From positions 62,001-126,000 of the forward strand of contig NZ_FMHI01000010.1 in assembly GCF_900090145.1 (NCBI RefSeq): a DNA stretch of 64,000 bases. The letters are read 5' to 3'. Position numbers and translations under genes: made by a program. This stretch comes from Streptomyces sp. WMMB 322 (lineage in GTDB: Bacteria > Actinomycetota > Actinomycetes > Streptomycetales > Streptomycetaceae). Positions 24,815 to 33,476 of the stretch are shown here, piece by piece. A model generated the notes under the pieces. The model was not told where the DNA came from, ran no database searches, and saw only the letters and a program-made list of their open reading frames with translations. Every line of letters begins with the position of its first letter. Position 1 is the stretch's first letter.

Positions 24815-26098
24815 GTGGTCGACGCACACCGGACGTTCGTCATCGTGGGCGGAGGGCTCGCCGGGTCGAAGGCCGCCGAGGCCCTGCGAGCCGAAGGCTT
24901 CACCGGCCGGGTCATCCTGATCGGCGACGAGCGCGACCACCCCTACGAACGTCCGCCCCTGTCCAAGGGGTATCTCGCGGGCTCCGACGAGCGCGAGAGC
25001 GTCTTCGTGCACGAGCCCGCCTGGTATGCCGGTGCCGACATCGAACTCCACCTGGGCCAGACCGTGGTACGCCTCGACCGCGCCGGGAAGAGCCTGGAAC
25101 TCGGCGACGGCACCCGCCTCCACTACGACAAGCTGCTGCTCGCCACCGGCGCCGAACCCCGCCGCCTGGACATCCCCGGCACCTCCCTCGCCTCCGTGCA
25201 CCACCTGCGCCGCCTCGCGCACGCCGACCGGCTGCGCGGCCGGCTGACCGCGCTCGGCCAGGAGAACGGGCACCTCGTCATCGCCGGTGCCGGCTGGATC
25301 GGCCTCGAAGTCGCGGCCGCCGCACGTGAGTACGGCGCGGAGGTCACCGTCGTCGAGCCCGAATCGACGCCGCTGCACTCCGTGATCGGCCCCGAGATGG
25401 GCATGCTCTTCGCCGACCTGCACCAGGAGCACGGCGTGCGCTTCCACTTCGGGGCGCGGCCGTCGGAGATCGTCGGAGCGGACGGAATGGTGCAGGCCGT
25501 CCGGACCGACGACGGCGACGAGCACCCCGCACACGACGTGCTCGCCGCCATCGGCGCCGCACCCCGCACCGCTCTGGCCGAGGCGGCGGGACTGGAACTG
25601 GCCGAAGGGCGCGGCGGGGGCGTGGCCGTGGACTCCGCGCTGCGCACCTCCGACCCCGACATCTACGCGGCCGGTGACGTCGCGTCCCTTCGGGAGACTC
25701 CCTGGGCGGAGTGGCTGCGCGTCGAGCACTGGGCGAACGCCCTCAACAGCGGTCCCGCCGCGGCACGTTCGATGCTGGGGCGCGAGGTCGTCTACGACCG
25801 GGTGCCCTACTTCTTCTCCGACCAGTACGACGTGGGCATGGAGTACTCCGGCTACGCGCCGCCCGGCACCTACGACCAGGTGGTGTGCCGCGGGGACGTC
25901 GCCAAGCGCGAGTTCATCGCGTTCTGGCTGCGCGAGAACCGCGTACTGGCCGGCCTCAACGTGAACGTCTGGGACGTCACCGCCGCCGTCCAGGACCTGA
26001 TCCGCTCCGGGGCGCCCGTCGCACCGGACGCGCTCGCCGACGCGGGCGTGCCGCTGACCGACCTCGTCCGCGGGACCGGGGACGGAGCGAAGGGGTAG
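24815..26098 (+). CDS. Ferredoxin/rubredoxin reductase-like FAD oxidoreductase
   Basis: This 427-residue flavoprotein resembles NAD(P)H-ferredoxin reductases of cytochrome P450 and dioxygenase systems. Motifs in order are FAD site VIVGGGLAGSKAAEAL, the family element YERPPLSKGYL, NAD site VIAGAGWIGLEVAAAA, FAD site DPDIYAAGDVAS and the C-terminal reductase domain with FFSDQYDVGMEYSGYA. The GTG at 24815 is chosen because GAGGAGGAA precedes it. No ferredoxin or P450 gene lies next to it, so its electron acceptor is not known. Confidence 0.92.
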   Translation: MVDAHRTFVIVGGGLAGSKAAEALRAEGFTGRVILIGDERDHPYERPPLSKGYLAGSDERESVFVHEPAWYAGADIELHLGQTVVRLDRAGKSLELGDGTRLHYDKLLLATGAEPRRLDIPGTSLASVHHLRRLAHADRLRGRLTALGQENGHLVIAGAGWIGLEVAAAAREYGAEVTVVEPESTPLHSVIGPEMGMLFADLHQEHGVRFHFGARPSEIVGADGMVQAVRTDDGDEHPAHDVLAAIGAAPRTALAEAAGLELAEGRGGGVAVDSALRTSDPDIYAAGDVASLRETPWAEWLRVEHWANALNSGPAAARSMLGREVVYDRVPYFFSDQYDVGMEYSGYAPPGTYDQVVCRGDVAKREFIAFWLRENRVLAGLNVNVWDVTAAVQDLIRSGAPVAPDALADAGVPLTDLVRGTGDGAKG

Positions 26099-26188
26099 CC
26101 GGCTCGGGTTCCGCCGGGCTCGTGCTCGGCCTGCGCCCGCCTCCGACTCGTCCCCGTACTCGACTGGCGACCGGCTGCCGCGTCCGCC

Positions 26189-27223
26189 TCAGTCGTCAGA
26201 CGCGGCCGGCGCGCCGCTGGACGCACGCGCGATCAGCGTCGGCGGCAGCCGCACCGGCTCTACCGTCTCGCCCTCGAGGCGACGTGCCAGCAACTCAACC
26301 GCGCGGCGGCCCATTTCGTGCACGGGGGAGTGAACAGAGGTCAAAGGGACGGGCAGTTGCGCCGCGAGAGGCGTGTCGTTGAAGCCGACGACGCAGACCT
26401 CCTCGCCCACCCGCAGTCCGACGTCGCGAACGGCGCCCATGGCGCCGATCGCGGCGAAGTCGTTGACGGCGAATACCGCCGACGGGCGCCGCCCGCCCGC
26501 GCCGAGCAGCTTCATCGTCGCAGCGTGGCCGCTGACGGTGTCGAAGTGGGAGTGCACGATGTGCTCGGGCGGCAGCTCCAGCCCCGCCTCGCGGTAGCGG
26601 TCGGCGAAGCCTCTGGTGCGGTCGGCGCCCGTGCTGGCGTGCGGCTCGCCCGCGATGACCGCGACCTCCTCGTGGCCCGACGCGAGCAGATGATCCGCGA
26701 CGAGACGGCCGCCGAGGTAGTCGTCGCAGGTCACCGAGGGGTGTTCGCCCGCCCTCCGGCTGACGAGCACGAACGGTGTGTCCTGTGCGGCGATCTCGTC
26801 CAGGAACCGCGCGTCCAGATGGGCGTCGCCGAAGATCAGTCCGTCCACGCGGCGGTCCAGCACCATCTTCGTCCGCGTGCGCTGGGTCTGTGGATCATCC
26901 TGGGTGTTCGTGACGAAGGCGGACAGGCCACGCTCGGTGGCGGCCTCCTCGATGCCTTCGTAGATCATGGCGAGGACGATGTCGGAGAGCCGGGGTACCA
27001 GGACGCCGATGAGGTTGCTGCGCCGGGTGCGCAGGCTGGTGGCGTGCGGATTGGGCCGGTAACCCAACTCGGCGGCCAGCTGCCGGATGCGCTCCGCCGT
27101 ATCGCCCGAGGCGGCACGTGCCCCGTCGTCGACCGCGCCGTTGATCACCCGGGACACCGTGGAAACATGCAGACCGAGCTGGTCGGCTATCGATCGCAGT
27201 GTCGCAGGTCGCTTACGGGCCAC
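26189..27223 (-). CDS. LacI-family transcriptional regulator
   Basis: This regulator of 344 residues has an N-terminal LacI helix-turn-helix (LRSIADQLGLHVSTVSRVIN) and hinge (NPHATSLRTRRSNLIGVLVP), followed by a periplasmic-binding-protein-like effector domain (GLIFGDAHLD, SVTCDDYLGGRLVADHL, VFAVNDFAAIGAM). A short extra segment (GARAASGDT) follows the recognition helix. The GTG at 27223 has GGGAGG just upstream. It is divergent from the nitrilase-membrane protein-amidase operon, and three LacI-type operators lie between, so it most likely represses that operon and itself. Confidence 0.93.
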   Translation of the reverse strand: MARKRPATLRSIADQLGLHVSTVSRVINGAVDDGARAASGDTAERIRQLAAELGYRPNPHATSLRTRRSNLIGVLVPRLSDIVLAMIYEGIEEAATERGLSAFVTNTQDDPQTQRTRTKMVLDRRVDGLIFGDAHLDARFLDEIAAQDTPFVLVSRRAGEHPSVTCDDYLGGRLVADHLLASGHEEVAVIAGEPHASTGADRTRGFADRYREAGLELPPEHIVHSHFDTVSGHAATMKLLGAGGRRPSAVFAVNDFAAIGAMGAVRDVGLRVGEEVCVVGFNDTPLAAQLPVPLTSVHSPVHEMGRRAVELLARRLEGETVEPVRLPPTLIARASSGAPAASDD

Positions 27224-27317
27224 CCCCACCTCCCGCTTTCTCCTCCACGCTCCCGGTCGGATCCAAGACGTCACGCGATGCCTCTTGACCGCGGGCTTGG
27301 TCGCGCTGATGATACCC

Positions 27318-27384
27318 CAAACGTTTGAGCCAAACGATTGGGTAATTCGCTCAACATTTGCGCGCCCCGTCACCCAAACGATTG
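27318..27384. promoter_or_regulatory. Three LacI-type operators in the divergent promoter
   Basis: CAAACGTTTG (27318-27327) is a perfect palindrome with the central CG step typical of LacI-family sites. CAAACGATTG occurs twice more, at 27331-27340 and 27375-27384, and a partial site TCAACATTTG lies at 27351-27360. The first two are 13 bp apart and the second and third 44 bp apart, allowing cooperative or looped binding. They sit between the LacI gene and the nitrilase gene. Confidence 0.82.
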
Positions 27385-27436
27385 GCTCCTCAACTCGGTC
27401 CGATCAACTCGCCACCAGAGCCGGAAGAGGCCAGCG

Positions 27437-28354
27437 ATGACAGCCCTGACGCAGCACACACCGGAGACCGAGGGGCGCATCAGCCCCGTCCGTATCGCCG
27501 CCGTGCAGTTCGACCCTCAGGTCGGCCTGGACAACCGCGAACGCAATGCCGCCCGCGCCCTGGAACTGGCCGGACGGTCGGTCGACGAAGGCGCCGACCT
27601 CGTCGTCCTCCCCGAACTGGCCACCAGCGGCTACACGTTCAAAGACCGCGCCGACGCCTACGCGCACGCCGAGGAAGTACCCTCCGGCCCCACCGTCCGC
27701 GCGTGGGAGTCCTTCTGCCGCGAACGCGGCGTACACCTCGTCGGCGGTGTGGCGGAACGCGAGGGCATGCGGCTGTTTGACACAGCCGCCCTGATCGGGC
27801 CGGACGGCTACATCGGGCGCTACCGCAAGACACACCTCTGGAACCAGGAGAAGCTCTGGTTCACGCCCGGCGACGAGGGCTTCCCGGTCTTCGAGACCAC
27901 GATCGGCCGGATCGGAATGCTGATCTGCTGGGACATCTGGTTCCCCGAGGTTCCCCGCCTCCTCGCTCAGCAGGGCGCGGACATCATCTGCAGCCCCAAC
28001 AACTGGGTCTTCACCCCGCCCCCGCTCTTCGACGAGTCCGGCAAGTGCATGGCCACATACCTCACCATGACTGCCGCGCACGTCAACAACGTCTTCATCG
28101 CGGCGGCCGACCGCATCGGCACCGAGGGCGACGCGAAGTTCCTGGGTTGATCGCTGATCGCCGGAACCAACGGCTGGCCCATCGGAAGGGTCGCCGGTCC
28201 GGAGGAGGAGACGGTGCTGTACGCGGACGTCGACCTCTCCGCACCCCGCAGCGCACCGGTCTGGAACCAGCTCAACGATCTGCTCCGCGACCGTCGCACG
28301 GACCTGTACGACGGCATGCTCGGATACCGGCTCTCCCCGGCCCTTCCCCGCTGA
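27437..28354 (+). pseudogene. Nitrilase/N-carbamoyl-amidase family protein interrupted by an in-frame TGA
   Basis: The frame encodes a carbon-nitrogen hydrolase of 305 codons with the complete Glu-Lys-Cys triad: Glu60 (VVLPELATSGY), Lys131 (YRKTHLW) and Cys164 (MLICWDIWFPE). Codon 238, at 28148-28150, is TGA. The same frame then continues for 67 more sense codons with clear family character (SLIAGTNGWPIGRVAG, RSAPVWNQLNDLLRDRRTDL) to a stop at 28352. So a full-length protein is split only by this one codon. Without readthrough the product would be 237 residues and lack its C-terminal part. It could be a recent nonsense mutation, a sequencing error or a recoded codon. The gene is first in an operon with a membrane protein and an amidase under LacI control. 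Confidence 0.82.
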
Positions 28355-28367
28355 GAGGCGCAACCCG

Positions 28368-29660
28368 ATGGAAGACACGCGTCCTGCCGACAGGACCACA
28401 GCGATACCCGACGTCCCCACCGCGCCGCCCCGCCCGGGCAGCGGGCGGCTCTGGCTCACCGCCGCTGTGATCGCCGGTGCCACCGCCCTCGTCGCCTACG
28501 GGCTCTCGGCCCTGCGGCCCTCGCTGCCCTCCGTGCTGCCCGACTACGGGGACTGGATCGGTGGCTACTACCGCATCGGCTCGTTCCTGCGCTGGATCGT
28601 CGCCGACGGCACCGAGTCCGAGTACGCCAAGACCGAACTGTCCGGCCTCGGAATGATCCTCGGTGCCTGGCTTGCCCATTGCATCCAGCAGCGCCGCAAG
28701 GGCGGCCGGTGGCAGGGGTTCGCCATCAGCTATGGCACCGGGCTCTGGCCCTGGGGCGCGGGCAGCGCGGCCATGGGAATGATCGCCAGCAACCTCGCCT
28801 GGGGCTGGACCGTGCCCGCAACAGGGGCATGGCAACCGACGTTCGCACCGTTCGTCTCGGTGCCGCCTGCCGTCGTCCTCGTCTACGGCGCGGGCTGGGC
28901 TGTGAGCCTTACGGGTGCCGCGCTCGGCGTACTGCTGACCACCCCCGTCGCCCTGCTCGCCGTGAACTACGTCTGCGTTCCGCTGGGCCTTCCGGGAGTG
29001 GTCGGAGCGACGACGGGGATGTGGGCGAGCGCGCTCATCGGCTTCGCCGTCTGCCGGGTGCTGCCCTGGATGCCGCGCCCGCTCGCGGCCGAGGAGCCGC
29101 GTCCCGAGCGGGAGCCGGAGGAGCCGCGTCCCGAGCGGGAGAAGGACTCACCGGCCCCCGCAGCAGAGCATGCGGGGGAACGTCAGGGGCCCGTCTGGGT
29201 CGCCCGCCGCGTACTCGCGGACTTCTCGGAGGCGCAGTTCTACGGCAACGAGTGGGCGAGCGTCGGCCTGCTGTTGGGCACGCTGTTCGCCTTCCTCCTC
29301 AACCCGATGCTGCCCGCCGCGGGCGGACTGTGGCCGCAGGTGCTCGCCTCACAGGTGCTCACCGGTGCGGTGGCGGTGGTGCTGTGGCGCTCCGGCTGGA
29401 GCAAGGCCGGCTGGTATCCGTCCTTCGTTCCGGTCGTCTCGGTGGCTCCCGCGACAGTGCTCGCCTACGGCGGCAGCGTGCAGTCGGTCGTCGTCGGCGC
29501 CGTGTTCGGAGCGGTGGCGGCTCCACCGCTCGCGGCGGCCATCGGCAACCGGATGCCGGCGCACTTCCACCCCTTCATCGGCAACGTCGTCTCCATGACG
29601 GTGTGCTGTGCCACGTTCGTGCCGCTGCTGGCCCTGCTCCCCGGGTTCACCACCTCATGA
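28368..29660 (+). CDS. Uncharacterised polytopic membrane protein with two similar halves
   Basis: I do not recognise a family for this protein of 430 residues. It has roughly ten hydrophobic segments in two blocks, about residues 28-235 and 295-430, joined by a charged linker with a repeated EEPRPERE motif (about 243-262). The halves look homologous: PTFAPFVSVPPAVVLVYG in the first matches PSFVPVVSVAPATVLAYG in the second, each preceded by a GxxLG-type helix and followed by a Gly-rich helix ending in a PxA motif. This is typical of transporters that arose by duplication. The start at 28368 follows GAGAGG, and the stop overlaps the amidase start by four bases (ATGA). Context suggests uptake of an amide or nitrile, or export of the product; this is inference. 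Confidence 0.8.
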   Translation: MEDTRPADRTTAIPDVPTAPPRPGSGRLWLTAAVIAGATALVAYGLSALRPSLPSVLPDYGDWIGGYYRIGSFLRWIVADGTESEYAKTELSGLGMILGAWLAHCIQQRRKGGRWQGFAISYGTGLWPWGAGSAAMGMIASNLAWGWTVPATGAWQPTFAPFVSVPPAVVLVYGAGWAVSLTGAALGVLLTTPVALLAVNYVCVPLGLPGVVGATTGMWASALIGFAVCRVLPWMPRPLAAEEPRPEREPEEPRPEREKDSPAPAAEHAGERQGPVWVARRVLADFSEAQFYGNEWASVGLLLGTLFAFLLNPMLPAAGGLWPQVLASQVLTGAVAVVLWRSGWSKAGWYPSFVPVVSVAPATVLAYGGSVQSVVVGAVFGAVAAPPLAAAIGNRMPAHFHPFIGNVVSMTVCCATFVPLLALLPGFTTS

Positions 29661-31030
29661 GCGAAGAGCCGGAGACGACGGAGGAGGAGGGCGGGGCCGG
29701 GTTCTTCACCGGCCCCGGCCATACGGTCGAGGCCCTTGCCGCACGGCTGCGTGCCGGTGAGGTGACGTCCGTGGAGCTCACCGAGCACTCGCTGCGGACC
29801 GTCCGGCGCCTCGACGGACAGCTGAACGCCTTTGTGACGCTCGATCCGGGCGGCGCGCTGCGCGCCGCCCGGATCGCAGACGCGGAGCTGGCCACGGGGC
29901 GCGACCGCGGCCGGCTCCACGGCATCCCGGCGGCCGTCAAGGACGTCGTCGACACCGCTGGGCTGCGCACCACCATGGGTTCCGCACACTTCGCCGGGCA
30001 TGTCCCGTCGTCGGATGCCGAGTGCGTACGGCGTCTGCGCGCGGCCGGTGCGGTCGTCGTGGGCAAGACCACCACGCATGAGTTCGCCTACGGGCCGACC
30101 GGCGACCGGTCCTTGAACGGTGCTTCGCGCAATCCGCACGACCCCACGAGGATGTCGGGCGGCTCCAGCGGAGGAAGCGCGGTGGCGGTCGCGGCGGGCA
30201 TGGTGCCGATGGCTCTCGGCACGGACACCGGAGGTTCGGTCCGCATACCGGCCGCGCTGTGCGGGGTGGCCGGGTTCAAGCCCGCTTACGGCGACATCCC
30301 CACCGACGGTGTCTTTCCGCTGGCCCCGTCGCTCGATCACGTCGGTGTGCTGGCCCGCACACCGAGGGACTGCCTTCTCGCGCACCGCGCCCTGACCGAA
30401 TCACCCCCCGAGCCCGGCGTGCACCACCGTACGGCGCACGTCGGTTGGCTGCCGCCCGAGGGGCTCTTCCCCACCGATCCGGATGTCGGCCGCCTGGTCC
30501 GTGCCTGCCTCGCGGCCATCGGGGCCACCGCAGCGGTGGAGGATGTCGCCTTCGGTGAGGCGTCGGAGATGAACGAGGCGTTCTTCGCGATCCAGGACAG
30601 GGAGGCCTACGCCGTCCACGCCGAACGCATGGCGACGAGCCCTGGACTGTTCGGCTCCGAGGTGCTTGACCGGCTCCGCGGGGCGGCCCGTACAACCGCA
30701 CGGCGCCACGAAAGGGCCCTCGCCGCCCGCGAGCGCATCGGACGGTCGGTGAACCGACTCCTGGCGCACCACGACGTATTGGCGCTGCCGACGACTCCGC
30801 TGACGGCACCACGCCTCGGGCAGCGCACCGCCGTCGTCGGCGGGGAGCGGGTCGGGGTCCGTTCGGCGCTCCTCGCGCTGACCAGCCCGTGGAATCTTCT
30901 CGGGCTGCCCGCTCTTACGGTGCCCGCGGCCACCGTCGGCGGGCTGCCCGCAGGGCTTCAGATGATCTGCCGTCCCGGTCGTGAGGACCTGATGTTCGCC
31001 GTCGCCCAGGCGGTCTCCGGTCGCCCGTGA
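29657..31030 (+). CDS. Amidase-signature family amidohydrolase
   Basis: This 457-residue enzyme hydrolyses a carboxamide to acid and ammonia. It has the amidase-signature triad: Lys in IPAAVKDVVDTAG, the cis-Ser in SGGSSGGSAVAVAAG and the nucleophile in GTDTGGSVRIPAALCG. C-terminal elements LALPTTPLTAP and LGLPALTVPAATVGGLP are also family-typical. The ATG at 29657 overlaps the stop of the membrane-protein gene, so they are co-translated. With the nitrilase it forms a two-hydrolase nitrogen-compound pathway controlled by the LacI regulator. Confidence 0.94.
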   Translation: MSEEPETTEEEGGAGFFTGPGHTVEALAARLRAGEVTSVELTEHSLRTVRRLDGQLNAFVTLDPGGALRAARIADAELATGRDRGRLHGIPAAVKDVVDTAGLRTTMGSAHFAGHVPSSDAECVRRLRAAGAVVVGKTTTHEFAYGPTGDRSLNGASRNPHDPTRMSGGSSGGSAVAVAAGMVPMALGTDTGGSVRIPAALCGVAGFKPAYGDIPTDGVFPLAPSLDHVGVLARTPRDCLLAHRALTESPPEPGVHHRTAHVGWLPPEGLFPTDPDVGRLVRACLAAIGATAAVEDVAFGEASEMNEAFFAIQDREAYAVHAERMATSPGLFGSEVLDRLRGAARTTARRHERALAARERIGRSVNRLLAHHDVLALPTTPLTAPRLGQRTAVVGGERVGVRSALLALTSPWNLLGLPALTVPAATVGGLPAGLQMICRPGREDLMFAVAQAVSGRP

Positions 31031-31146
31031 GCCTCCACGGGCAAGGGAGGAGGAGCACGGCGCCGCCGCGCTTGCCGGGAGCGGTGACCCCTACCGCGCT
31101 GCGCCGCGGCACCCCTTGGGCGGGCGGGGGTGTCGGCGGCCCGCCG

Positions 31147-31160
31147 TACAATTCACCGTG
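31147..31160 (+). promoter_or_regulatory. -10 box of a leaderless dnaG transcript
   Basis: TACAAT at 31147-31152 is a near-consensus -10 element, and the dnaG start codon begins seven bases later, where the transcript would start. No -35 box at normal distance and no ribosome binding site are visible. Confidence 0.6.
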
Positions 31161-33085
31161 TGGCGGGAAGGATCAACGACGAGGACGTGAAGGCGGTGCG
31201 GGGGGCGGTCCCCATCGACACCGTGGTCTCCGAGTATCTCCAGCTGCGCAACGCCGGCGGCGGCAACATGAAGGGCCTGTGTCCCTTTCACGACGAGAAG
31301 TCGCCCTCGTTCCACGTCAGTCCGGCCAAGGGCCTCTTCCACTGCTTCGGCTGCCAGGAGGGCGGCGACACCCTCGACTTCGTGATGCGGGTCGACCACC
31401 TCTCCTTCTCCGAGGCCGTCGAACGCCTCGCAGGCCAGGCGGGCATCACACTGCGGTACGAGGAGGGCGGGTACGGCCGCGCCAGCCAGCAGGGCGAGCG
31501 CACCCGCCTCGTCGAGGCGCACAAAGTGGCGGCGCAGTTCTACGCCGAGCAGCTTCAGGGCGCCGAGGCCGAGCCGGGCCGCCGCTTCCTGACCGAGCGC
31601 GGCTTCGACCAGGCCGCCGCGGAGCACTTCGGCATCGGCTACTCCCCGGCAGGCTGGGACCACCTGGTGCGGTTCCTGCGCGGCAAGGGCTTCTCCGACC
31701 GGGAGCTGACCGCGTCCGGGCTCGCGCAGGAGGCCCGCAACGGCCGCCCCATCGACCGGTTCCGGGGCCGGCTGATGTGGCCCATCCGCGACATCACCGG
31801 CGACGTCGTCGGCTTCGGGGCCCGCAAGCTGCGCGACGACGACAACGGGCCGAAGTACCTCAACACCCCCGAGACGGCGATCTACCACAAGTCCCAGGTG
31901 CTCTACGGCATCGACCTCGCCAAGAAGGACATCGCCAAGGGCAACCGCGCGGTCGTCGTCGAGGGCTACACGGACGTCATGGCGTGCCACCTCGCCGGCG
32001 TCACGACGGCGATCGCCACCAGCGGCACGGCCTTCGGCGAGGGCCACATCAAGATCCTCCGCCGGCTTCTGATGGACAACTCGGGCTCGGAGGTCATCTT
32101 CACCTTCGACGGGGACGCCGCCGGGCAGAAGGCGGCGCTGCGCGCGTTCGAGGACGACCAGAAGTTCGCCGCCCGCACCTCCATCGCGATCACACCGCAG
32201 GGCATGGACCCCTGCGAGCTGAGGATCGCCGAGGGCGACGAGGCCGTGGCGAAGGTCGTCGAAGACCGCTCCCCGCTCTTCGAGTTCGCGATCCGCTCGA
32301 TCGTCGAGCAGCACAACCTCGATACGGCGGAGGGCCGTTCGGCCGCGCTGGAGCAGGCCGCGCCCGTCGTCGCACAGATCAAGGACCCCTCGATCCAGCA
32401 CGAGTACGCCGTGCGCCTCGCCGGGCTCCTCGGCATCCTCGACACGCAGTTCGTGGTGCGGCGCCTCGGCCAGCTGGCCCGGCGGCGCGCGCACGGCCCG
32501 CCGGCGGGCCGTGCGGGCACGCGGGGGCCCGGCCCGGGGCCCGCCGGCCCCGGCGCGGGGGCGGCGGCGCCGTCCGTGGCGGCCCGCGGAGGCGGCCCCG
32601 CGCTGAACCTGCGCAGCCCGGCCCACCGTGTCGAGCGTGAACTGCTCAAACTCGCCCTGCAGCGCCCGGAGTTGGTGGCGCCGGCATTCGACGCCTACGA
32701 GACGGACGAGTTCACCGCCCCGCCCTACGCGGCCGTCCGCAGGGCCGTCGAGGCCGCCGGAGGCGTGACCGGCGCCGACGACGAATTCGTCGCCAGGGTG
32801 CGTGCCGCCGCGCCGGACGACACGGTGCGGGCCCTCGTGCACGAGCTGGTCGTCGAGCCGCTGCGCAGCGCCCGCGGGCGCGAACCGGACGAGATGTACG
32901 CGGGGATGCAGCTCGTCGCCGTGCGCCTCGCAGCCGTCAACGCCCGCATCGCCGACCTCGAAAGCAGCGCCCGGCGCCTGGAGGCCCAGCGCGACGACGA
33001 ACGTTCGGCGGCCGTGCGCCAGGAGATCTGGACGCTCACGCAGTACGGCCGCTCCCTCAAGGAGCGGGGCGCGGCGGCGCTCTGA
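31160..33085 (+). CDS. dnaG: DNA primase
   Basis: This primase of 641 residues makes RNA primers at the replication fork. The N-terminal zinc-ribbon CPFHDEKSPSF...FHCFGC is near residues 36-60, the RNA-polymerase/TOPRIM core includes RFRGRLMWPIRD, KYLNTPET, VVVEGYTDVMACHLAG and FTFDGDAAGQKAAL, and a C-terminal helicase-binding region follows a Gly/Pro/Ala-rich linker at about 445-480. The GTG at 31160 gives the usual start VAGRINDEDVKAVR; earlier in-frame codons would lie upstream of the -10 box. It is followed by hrdA, an arrangement I recall from S. coelicolor. Confidence 0.97.
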   Translation: MAGRINDEDVKAVRGAVPIDTVVSEYLQLRNAGGGNMKGLCPFHDEKSPSFHVSPAKGLFHCFGCQEGGDTLDFVMRVDHLSFSEAVERLAGQAGITLRYEEGGYGRASQQGERTRLVEAHKVAAQFYAEQLQGAEAEPGRRFLTERGFDQAAAEHFGIGYSPAGWDHLVRFLRGKGFSDRELTASGLAQEARNGRPIDRFRGRLMWPIRDITGDVVGFGARKLRDDDNGPKYLNTPETAIYHKSQVLYGIDLAKKDIAKGNRAVVVEGYTDVMACHLAGVTTAIATSGTAFGEGHIKILRRLLMDNSGSEVIFTFDGDAAGQKAALRAFEDDQKFAARTSIAITPQGMDPCELRIAEGDEAVAKVVEDRSPLFEFAIRSIVEQHNLDTAEGRSAALEQAAPVVAQIKDPSIQHEYAVRLAGLLGILDTQFVVRRLGQLARRRAHGPPAGRAGTRGPGPGPAGPGAGAAAPSVAARGGGPALNLRSPAHRVERELLKLALQRPELVAPAFDAYETDEFTAPPYAAVRRAVEAAGGVTGADDEFVARVRAAAPDDTVRALVHELVVEPLRSARGREPDEMYAGMQLVAVRLAAVNARIADLESSARRLEAQRDDERSAAVRQEIWTLTQYGRSLKERGAAAL

Positions 33086-33476
33086 CCCGCCCCGGGTGCC
33101 GCCGGCCCGCCGGCCTCTCCCGGGTTGCCGGCGGCGGCCGGCCCTTCCGGCCCTTCCGGCCCTTCCGGCCCTTCCGGCCCCTCCGGCCCGTGCGGTCCGC
33201 GGCTGCGCCCCCGCCTCCCTCCCTGCGCCTCGCAGCCTTCCCTCCTGCGACGGTCGCGCCGGCCGTGACGGTACGTATGCGAACAAGTCACCGCCCATTC
33301 CAGAAACTGGGCGCACGACCCTCGTGACCGGAGTGTGTCGTACCCCACACTGGTGGGCGGTGCTTGAGTCCTCGGAACGGGGCGTGCGCCGGCCGCGCTG
33401 CCGGAGAGTCCCTCGGATCCGAACAGCATGTACGCCTCCCCCCGTACCGGCAGCGAGCACACTGGAGGTCGCCCCC
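33086..33476. other. Intergenic region between dnaG and hrdA
   Basis: About 390 bp. It starts with the 9-bp repeat array and then holds the hrdA promoter. Short open frames here do not resemble proteins. No clear -35/-10 pair was recognised. Confidence 0.4.
33142..33186. repeat. 9-bp tandem repeat downstream of dnaG
   Basis: CCCTTCCGG occurs four times in a row (33142-33177), followed by a one-mismatch fifth copy CCCCTCCGG to 33186. Confidence 0.8.

Noticed and set aside
28148..28150. Selenocysteine at the TGA of the nitrilase gene
   Set aside because: I saw no convincing SECIS-like hairpin directly after the codon, and Sec is not known in this position of the superfamily; kept only as a remote option.
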